The notes under the pieces: model-generated | What the model was told of the DNA's origin: nothing | Database searches by the model: none | What the model saw: the letters and a program-made list of their open reading frames with translations, nothing else | Part shown: in pieces, positions 7,385 through 12,512 of the stretch | Numbering within the stretch: the stretch's first letter is position 1 | Layout: each line of letters starts with the position of its first letter | Translations under genes and position numbers: made by a program | Assembly: GCA_013001485.1 (NCBI GenBank) | Contig: JABDMN010000004.1 | Span: 1 to 12,512, forward strand | DNA length: 12,512 nucleotides | Reading direction: 5' to 3' | DNA from: Acidimicrobiia bacterium | Lineage (GTDB): Bacteria > Actinomycetota > Acidimicrobiia > Spongiisociales > UBA5794

Positions 7385-8362
7385 GTGACTCGAAGACTGC
7401 TCGCGCTCGCCATCATCCTCGGCTTTGTCACCGCGGCGTGTGGCGACGGAACGAACTCCGATACAGGCGCACCTCAGGTAGTCGCCGGCGTCGGGGCATT
7501 GCCGGCCGTTGAGGTGCTCGACGTTGCTACCAGCGACACGGTCGACGTCTCGACGCTGCTGCCTGCCGACAAGCCGTTGCTGGTCTGGTTCTGGGCGCCG
7601 CATTGACCGTTCTGCCGGCGCGAGGCGCCGGAAGTCGAGCAGTTCGCTCGACAGCACGCAGACCAGGTGACAGTCGTAGGACTGGGCACTCAAGACACCT
7701 TTGCCGAGGCACAGGAGTTCCGCGAAACCTACGGAACCACGTCGTTCACCATGCTGTGGGACCCAGGATTCGACTCGTGGTCGGCGCTCGGCATCCGGGG
7801 GCAGCCACAGGCGCTGCTGTTCTCGCCAGACGGGACAGCAATCGGGCAATGGGTGGGACCGTTTGATCCCGATGAGGTACTGGAGCTCTCCGAGGCCGCC
7901 CTCGACGACCCGTCCGCGTTCACAACCTCAACCACACAGCCGGACCCTGATCGAATCGCCGTGCCGGGTGATGCTGTCGCCGTGCATTACACCGGGTCCC
8001 TCGACGATGGTTCGGTGTTCGATTCCTCCGATGGCTCTCAACCGTTGACGTTTACGCTGGGTTCAGGCGCTGTCATCCGTGGGTTCGATCTGGCAGTTGT
8101 GGGTCTCAAGATCGGTAGTTCGAAGACGGTCACCATCCTGCCCGAGGACGGCTACGGCGCCCGCGATCCAGAGCGCATCGTCGAGGTGCCACTCACGAGC
8201 GCTCCCGACGGCATCTCCGTTGGTGACAGTGTCCAGTTCAGCGACGGCAGCCCGGGAACAGTGATTGAGATCGGTGCTGAGACGGTGGTGGTGGACGCGA
8301 ACCATCCGTTGGCGGGAGAGACGCTCACGTTCGAAATCGAACTGATCGGGTACGAGAACTAG
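7385..8362 (+). CDS. Predicted selenoprotein: lipoprotein thioredoxin (UPFC) fused to SlyD-type FKBP
   Basis: Read through the in-frame TGA at 7604, this frame encodes 325 residues. Residues 1-18 are a lipoprotein signal (MTRRLL, hydrophobic core, VTAAC) with C19 as lipidation site. Residues about 38-175 form a thioredoxin domain closest in pattern to mycobacterial MPT53/DsbF: LVWFWAPH-U74-PFC77, VTVVGLGTQD, and the cis-Pro loop GIRGQPQALLF. Residues about 187-325 are an FKBP prolyl isomerase (AVHYTGSLDDGSVFDSS, FTLGSGAVIRGFD) with SlyD features (YGARDPERIVEVP, DANHPLAGETLTFEIEL). U74 takes the nucleophilic Cys position, giving a UxxC redox site outside the membrane. Standard callers would report 7385-7606 and 7667-8362 as two genes. 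The alternative is a pseudogene or a base error. Homology on both sides of the TGA in one frame and the hairpin after it favour recoding. Confidence 0.75.
7604..7606 (+). other. In-frame TGA predicted to encode selenocysteine (Sec74)
   Basis: TGA replaces the first Cys codon of a CPFC redox motif, the one position in the domain where selenocysteine makes chemical sense. The following base is C (UGAC), a context seen at other bacterial Sec codons such as fdhF. TGA is the ordinary stop for most genes in this window, so a changed genetic code is unlikely. Selenocysteine insertion would need SelA, SelB, SelC tRNA and SelD encoded elsewhere in the genome. Confidence 0.72.
7608..7637 (+). promoter_or_regulatory. 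Candidate bacterial SECIS hairpin
   Basis: CCGGCGC at 7615-7621 pairs perfectly with GCGCCGG at 7625-7631, leaving a GAG loop at 7622-7624. Below it a G-A mismatch is followed by two pairs (7613/7633, 7612/7634), and 7608-7609 can pair with 7636-7637. The loop starts 16 bases after the TGA, at the short end of the range described for bacterial SECIS elements, and has G as its first base as that model requires. The hairpin lies in the coding sequence, as bacterial SECIS elements do. A similar 7-bp stem occurs by chance at 4213-4229, so the stem alone is not proof; its position is the argument. Confidence 0.6.
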
Positions 8363-8919
8363 CTTCCCGATTCCTTCCAAGCCTTCTTGCGAGCCTTGAA
8401 CTCGTCGAGTTCCGCGAAGTCGTAGATCTCTCCGACGTACGGCCAGTCGGGAACCACCGCTTCCCACCCGTCGGGCTTCAACCCGAACCGCTCAGCCAGC
8501 ACCCCTAGGTAGACCCTTGCCTTGTACTCACCAAATCCGGGGAGAGCCATCATCCGCTTCTTGATCGTCCCCGCCGTCATTTCGTCCCCGCTCCACAGTC
8601 CAGACGGCTCGCCGCCGTACTCCTCGACCAGAGAACTGCAAACTGCCTGGACACGTTTGGCCATCGACCCCGGGAACCTGTGAAGGGCCGGCTTCTCCTT
8701 GAAAATGCCCTCGAGTTCCTCGGGATCGTATGCGGCGATCGTTGCTGCATCCAGCTCTCCGCCCAGGCGCTCCGCCAGGAGGTACGGGCCGATGAATGCC
8801 TTCTCGATAGGGACCTGTTGGTACAGCACCAATCCAACGATCAAGGCGACGTCGTTGGATGCGAGTAACTCGTTGGCGGCAGGCTCGGCCGTATAGGGAA
8901 GAAGCTTGGGACGGGTCAT
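8359..8919 (-). CDS. HhH-GPD family protein (TIGR03252-type), putative DNA glycosylase relative
   Basis: A 186-residue protein matching an uncharacterised, mainly actinobacterial HhH-GPD family. LIVGLVLYQQVPIEKAFIGPYLLAERLG is the N-terminal helical part, then KPALHRFPGSMAKRVQAVCSSL, and the helix-hairpin-helix MALPGFGEYKARVYLGVLAERFG. HhH-GPD proteins bind DNA and include base-excision glycosylases; no iron-sulfur Cys cluster is seen here and catalytic activity is unproven. The ATG at 8919 lies 9 bases after the stop of the SRPBCC-like gene, so they form a pair. Its TAG stop overlaps the selenoprotein's TAG on the opposite strand in the palindrome CTAG (8359-8362). Confidence 0.85.
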   Translation of the reverse strand: MTRPKLLPYTAEPAANELLASNDVALIVGLVLYQQVPIEKAFIGPYLLAERLGGELDAATIAAYDPEELEGIFKEKPALHRFPGSMAKRVQAVCSSLVEEYGGEPSGLWSGDEMTAGTIKKRMMALPGFGEYKARVYLGVLAERFGLKPDGWEAVVPDWPYVGEIYDFAELDEFKARKKAWKESGS

Positions 8920-8928
8920 GGGGCGAAA

Positions 8929-9474
8929 CTAGCGCGATTGCGGAGACCGACTGACGGTGAGCCTTGTCGCTTCGTCGAGTCCGAAAACGACGTCGTCTCC
9001 ACCGGGGACCTCGGATTCCTCGATGATGCGGAGGAGCCTGCGGAAGAACCTTTCGAGGGCGGTTTCGGCGAGGCGATGGAACCCAAGCCGGTCAAGCGCC
9101 GCTCCGACCAGACCAAGAGGTGGCTGATAGAGGCCCAGGAGCGAGAACATGGTTCGTTCGGCGTCGATGGGCTCAGCTTCTAGATCTGCTTCGATCACGG
9201 GGAACAGCGACGAATGGTCTGCCGGGCTCCACCGGATCGAAACGCGACCGAGTGGTACCCGGCCCGGAATGTCGCGGAACCCTTTGACGTCGAGGTGGAC
9301 TTCCTTGGCGAGAGCAACACCTCCGACTTCGATGTCGAGGGCGGTCTCGTGCGCACCGGTCAGACCGGCCTCGGCGGCGCCCTCCAGGAGCGCGAGCGAC
9401 CGGTGCATGAGCAGTGAACGGACGTCGCCATAGGGTCTGTTGACAGCGTTGTACAGGTGAACGTGCTGTTTCAC
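8929..9474 (-). CDS. SRPBCC/polyketide cyclase-like ligand-binding protein
   Basis: A 181-residue soluble protein with a GTG start (MKQHVHLYNAVNRPYGDV). The pattern VPLGRVSIRWSPADHSSLFPVIEADLEAEPID, then LLGLYQPPLGLVGAALDRL and a long C-terminal helix (residues about 135-160), resembles SRPBCC-fold (START-like) proteins of actinobacteria. Such proteins have a deep hydrophobic pocket for lipids or other ligands. No catalytic residue can be named. It is upstream of, and probably co-transcribed with, the HhH-GPD gene. It is divergent from the PAP2 gene, with a 96-base gap. The family call is moderate: it could be an unrelated conserved hypothetical protein. Confidence 0.65.
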   Translation of the reverse strand: MKQHVHLYNAVNRPYGDVRSLLMHRSLALLEGAAEAGLTGAHETALDIEVGGVALAKEVHLDVKGFRDIPGRVPLGRVSIRWSPADHSSLFPVIEADLEAEPIDAERTMFSLLGLYQPPLGLVGAALDRLGFHRLAETALERFFRRLLRIIEESEVPGGDDVVFGLDEATRLTVSRSPQSR

Positions 9475-9570
9475 TGGTTACAAGGAAACCATCCCAGCAG
9501 TTCGACCGGTAGGGACGAATGCCTGCCTCATCGGGGACCGTTGGCAGCGATTGCGTGACAAGATGGAGGC

Positions 9571-10305
9571 GTGACAGGCCAATTTCAGCCTGCGACGCCC
9601 CCGAGGGTGACCCGGCCCCGCGAACACGAGATGCTCGCCGAACACCGCTGGGCGCTGGTCGCATCCCTGGTTCTCTACCTCGCCGTTGGTGCCCTGTTCG
9701 TGCTGATGGCCTTTCCGTCGGGGGAGAAGTACGTGCAGTCGGTCGACGACTGGTGGTACGACTCGATCGACGTCATCCGGGTTGGCGCCGTTACCGCCCT
9801 TGCTCACGTCCTCAACGTGCTGGGGTCAACGTGGGTCACCGTGCCAATACGGGTGGTCACTGCGGGCTGGCTCGCACGAATCGGGCGCATCGAGGCGTTG
9901 ACGACCTGGATCCTGACGATCGTGGCCAGCGAGGCGATGATCTGGATCCTCAAGACCGCCTATCGACGCGAGCGTCCGCCTGATGGCCTGGTTGAGACAA
10001 CGAGTTTCAGCTTCCCTTCCGGTCATGCCATTGCGGGGACGGTCACTGCGATCGCTTTGGTGATCGTGCTCGTACCTGCCGGCCGGCGCCGCCGACGGTG
10101 GGAGGTCATCGCCGGGCTGTTTGCTTTCACCATGGGGATGTCACGGGTGTACCTCAACGCCCACTGGCTGTCGGACGTCGTTGCCGGGACCGTTCTCGCT
10201 GCGGCCTTTGCGATCGGGATCGCTGCACTCGTGCATGAAGTTGGCGATGCGGCGCACCGCCGACGCGTCGAGCGGGATCTTGAAGAGGCCGACGGCTCGA
10301 AGTGA
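9571..10305 (+). CDS. PAP2-family membrane phosphatase
   Basis: A 244-residue integral membrane protein of the PAP2 (phosphatidic acid phosphatase type 2) superfamily. All three catalytic motifs are intact: K128-x6-RP (KTAYRRERP), P149-S-G-H152, and S191-R-x5-H198-x3-D202. Hydrophobic segments lie near 28-48, 73-100, 111-127, 154-170, 178-190 and 203-221. Likely substrates are lipid phosphates or undecaprenyl pyrophosphate, with the active site facing outside. The GTG start at 9571 has GGAGG only one base upstream, which is unusually close, so ATG 9631 is possible. The stop overlaps a potential GTG start of the ATPase gene. Confidence 0.85.
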   Translation: MTGQFQPATPPRVTRPREHEMLAEHRWALVASLVLYLAVGALFVLMAFPSGEKYVQSVDDWWYDSIDVIRVGAVTALAHVLNVLGSTWVTVPIRVVTAGWLARIGRIEALTTWILTIVASEAMIWILKTAYRRERPPDGLVETTSFSFPSGHAIAGTVTAIALVIVLVPAGRRRRRWEVIAGLFAFTMGMSRVYLNAHWLSDVVAGTVLAAAFAIGIAALVHEVGDAAHRRRVERDLEEADGSK

Positions 10306-10330
10306 CCGAGGTCGACGCCGTTCGTACCAT
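10302..10330 (+). promoter_or_regulatory. Candidate promoter for the P-type ATPase gene
   Basis: GTGACC at 10302-10307 (four of six matches to TTGACA) is separated by 17 bases from TACCAT at 10325-10330. Seven bases after the -10 comes ATG 10338, so transcription could begin at the start codon and give a leaderless message. The -35 overlaps the stop codon of the PAP2 gene. This is pattern matching only; the GTG at 10302 might instead be the ATPase start codon. Confidence 0.3.
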
Positions 10331-10337
10331 GGCATTG

Positions 10338-12512
10338 ATGGACTGGCACGCTGAAACCGTTGGCGCCGTGGCGGCCGCACTGGACACCGACCCACAGGAT
10401 GGCCTCGCTCCCCGAGACGTCGCCGCCCGCCTCGAGCGATATGGCCCGAACACCATCGGTGAGGAATCCGGGCCCTCGCGACTTCGCATCTTCCTTGCTC
10501 AGTTCGCAGACGTGCTCGTCTGGGTTCTGCTGGTCGCGGCGTTCATCAGCGGTGTGATCCTCGGCGAGATCATCGACACGGTGGTCATCCTGGCGATCGT
10601 CGCTCTCAACGCTGTGATCGGCTACACCCAGGAGGTCCGCGCCGAAGGCGCTCTCGCCGAGTTGAAAGAGATGACAGCGCCCGATGCCGTTGTGATCCGC
10701 GGCGGGACTCCGTCTCGAATCTCCGCCGACGACGTCGTACCGGGGGACCTGTTGAGGCTGGAGGCCGGCGATCGGGTGGCGGCCGACGCCCGCCTGATCG
10801 AGGTAGCCCATCTCGAAGCGGACGAGGCATCTTTGACCGGCGAGAGCATCCCCGACTCCAAGTCGACTGAACCGGTGCCGGCTGACACTTCGCTGGGCGA
10901 CCGCACATCGATGGTCTACGCAGGGACCGTCATGACTACAGGCCGAGGCCTCGCCATCGTGACCGCGACGGGCACTTCCAGCGAGGTGGGCCGCATCGCC
11001 GACCTTTTGTCGATTGAAGAGCCGCCCACCCCGCTTCAAGTCGAGCTCGACAGGGTGGGTAAGCGCATCTCCGTTCTGGCCGGGTTGATTGCCGTGATCA
11101 TCTTCGGCCTCGGCCTCCTGCGGGGCTTGGAACCAGAGACGATGTTCCTGACCGCGGTCGCGCTGGCGGTAGCCGCGATCCCCGAGGGTCTGCCGGCCGT
11201 GAACACCATCACGCTGGCACGGGGAGTCCGCAAGATGGCTCGTTCGAATGCGATCGTGCGGCGCCTTCCCGCTGTGGAGTCCCTCGGAGCCGCCTCGGTG
11301 ATTTGCACCGACAAAACAGGAACCCTGACCAAGAACGAGCTTGCCGTGCAGCACCTCGGCTTTGCGGGTCTGTCGATTCCGGTGGGGACGACGGGTGATT
11401 CCCGTCTTGTCCGCTACGCCCACATCGCGACTTTGTGCAACGACGCCGTGCGAACTGCGACGGGCTTCGTCGGCGATCCGACCGAGGTAGCGCTGCTGCG
11501 TTCGGTGGAATCGGCGGTCGCCGACATCGAGCAACTCCGGCGCGATCAACCTCGCCTCGATGAGTGTGGCTTCGACTCGTCTCGTAAACGCATGTCGACA
11601 CTCCACCGTGACCACGACGGCTATTACCTGGCGATGAAGGGAGCCCCAGAAGTCGTCATCGGTCTGTGCACGCAGTATGAGGAACCCGACGGAGCGGCCC
11701 CCCTTGCCGCTGCCGAAAGCCATGCCGCTCTGGCGGAAGCTGAGGACTTCGCTGAGAACGGGCTGCGCACTCTGGCCTTCGCATACAAGAGACTGGACAG
11801 GAAGCCGGATGACCTCGAGGCCGAGGAGACCGGCTTGGTTCTCGTCGGTGTCGCGGGGATGAGCGATGAGATCAGGTCTGAAGTACCCGCCGCAATCGAC
11901 GAGGCCCGGGCTGCCGGTCTCCGGGTGGTGATGGTGACTGGAGATCACATGGTCACCGCTCGCGCAGTCTCCACCGAACTGGGGCTTGTCGATGAGGCTC
12001 GAGGCGTCATGGCTGGTTCAGAGCTTCGTGGAACCTCCGTTGAGGCCCTGACGTCGGTGGTTACGGACTACGGCGCCTACGCCCGCGTCGATCCGGCCGA
12101 CAAGGTCAAGCTTGTCGACGCCTGGCAGGACCATGGCGAGATCGTGGCGATGACGGGTGACGGGGTGAACGACGCGCCGGCGCTTCGGGCAGCCGACATC
12201 GGCGTGGCGATGGGCTCAGGGACCTCAGTGGCGAAGGAAGCGTCATCGCTGGTTCTTGCCGACGACAACTTCGCCACGATCGTCAAGGCCGTCAGAGAGG
12301 GCCGCACGATCTTCTCGAATCTCAAGAAGGTCATCTACTTCCTGTTGTCGGCCAACGTGAGCGAGGTCCTGGTGATGCTCATCGGGTTTCTCGCCTTCAC
12401 GTCGCTCGAGGAGCCGTTGCTCGCCGTCCAGATCTTGTGGATCAACCTGGTCACTGACGGTCTGCCCGCGATCGCCCTGGGAATCGACCGTCCGACACCG
12501 GGACTCATGGAC
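10338..12512 (+). CDS. P2A-type Ca2+-transporting P-type ATPase (3' end cut by window)
   Basis: 725 residues are visible; the frame is open at the right edge, and the family usually has about 880-920, so most of M7-M10 is missing. Motifs in order are TGES (167-170), PEGL in M4 (282-285), the phosphorylation site D325-KTGTLT, KGAPEVV, VTGDH, and GDGVND (607-612). The SERCA-like Ca2+ ligands are present: E283 in M4, N673 and E676 in M5 (ANVSEV), and N703, T706 and D707 in M6 (NLVTDGLP). This points to Ca2+ (possibly Mn2+) export and away from heavy metals or H+. I start at ATG 10338 because MDWHAETVGAV fits the family N-terminus and a -10-like element sits 7 bases ahead. In-frame GTG 10302, overlapping the PAP2 stop, and ATG 10329 are alternatives. 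Confidence 0.92.
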   Translation, partial: MDWHAETVGAVAAALDTDPQDGLAPRDVAARLERYGPNTIGEESGPSRLRIFLAQFADVLVWVLLVAAFISGVILGEIIDTVVILAIVALNAVIGYTQEVRAEGALAELKEMTAPDAVVIRGGTPSRISADDVVPGDLLRLEAGDRVAADARLIEVAHLEADEASLTGESIPDSKSTEPVPADTSLGDRTSMVYAGTVMTTGRGLAIVTATGTSSEVGRIADLLSIEEPPTPLQVELDRVGKRISVLAGLIAVIIFGLGLLRGLEPETMFLTAVALAVAAIPEGLPAVNTITLARGVRKMARSNAIVRRLPAVESLGAASVICTDKTGTLTKNELAVQHLGFAGLSIPVGTTGDSRLVRYAHIATLCNDAVRTATGFVGDPTEVALLRSVESAVADIEQLRRDQPRLDECGFDSSRKRMSTLHRDHDGYYLAMKGAPEVVIGLCTQYEEPDGAAPLAAAESHAALAEAEDFAENGLRTLAFAYKRLDRKPDDLEAEETGLVLVGVAGMSDEIRSEVPAAIDEARAAGLRVVMVTGDHMVTARAVSTELGLVDEARGVMAGSELRGTSVEALTSVVTDYGAYARVDPADKVKLVDAWQDHGEIVAMTGDGVNDAPALRAADIGVAMGSGTSVAKEASSLVLADDNFATIVKAVREGRTIFSNLKKVIYFLLSANVSEVLVMLIGFLAFTSLEEPLLAVQILWINLVTDGLPAIALGIDRPTPGLMD

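Noticed and set aside
7385..8362. TGA reassigned genome-wide to Trp, Gly or Cys
   Set aside because: TGA ends most other genes here at their expected family lengths (for example at 2721, 4287, 6627 and 7369), so it is an ordinary stop in this genome.
7385..8362. Simple pseudogene broken by a nonsense mutation
   Set aside because: No second lesion is seen, both domains keep their motifs, and the only stop lies exactly at a redox Cys position followed by a suitable hairpin. It is not fully excluded without reads and orthologs.
10023..11948. 641-codon open frame on the minus strand
   Set aside because: It lies opposite the PAP2 and P-type ATPase genes, whose motifs are complete and in order. 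The translation has no recognisable domain and is rich in His, Arg, Gln and Asp, as expected of an antisense shadow in GC-rich DNA.

Overview
The window looks like part of a GC-rich chromosome from an actinobacterium. The best taxonomic sign is a run of three overlapping minus-strand genes (MSMEG_4193-type phosphatase, DUF3090, SCO1664-type kinase-like protein), an arrangement typical of Actinobacteria. The HhH-GPD protein and an MPT53/DsbF-like thioredoxin domain agree with this. A deep lineage such as Acidimicrobiia is possible, but I cannot prove it from this sequence. TGA is the usual stop codon, GTG starts are common, and several genes appear leaderless.

Layout. Positions 1-376 hold the end of an rRNA operon: the 23S 3' end, a spacer hairpin, 5S rRNA and a strong intrinsic terminator. 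A plus-strand gene (402-1397) encodes an Arg/Gly/Ser-rich tail followed by TPR-like helices. A minus-strand metallo-beta-lactamase-fold hydrolase (1414-2346) is divergent from a short SSB-like OB-fold gene (2398-2721), which is followed by a gamma-glutamyltransferase-family gene (2752-4287). The minus-strand trio fills 4291-6040. Divergent from it is a plus-strand group of DUF2087 regulator, SURF1 and a fused thioredoxin/FKBP lipoprotein (6097-8362). A minus-strand pair, SRPBCC-like and HhH-GPD, covers 8359-9474. A PAP2 phosphatase (9571-10305) and a P2A-type Ca2+ ATPase, cut by the right edge, finish the window. The 96-base gap at 9475-9570 shows no convincing terminator or promoter; no other gap outside the rRNA region exceeds 60 bases.

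The main discovery is at 7385-8362. The thioredoxin active site reads WFWAPH-TGA-PFC, with TGA exactly where the nucleophilic Cys of a CPFC motif should be. The frame then continues through the rest of the thioredoxin domain and a SlyD-type FKBP domain. A perfect 7-bp GC hairpin with a GAG loop follows the TGA at a distance suited to a bacterial SECIS element. I read this as a selenocysteine-containing (UPFC) extracytoplasmic redox/foldase lipoprotein that ordinary gene calling would split in two. Because SURF1 lies 15 bases upstream, a role in maturing cytochrome oxidase or other exported proteins is a reasonable inference, but it is not shown.
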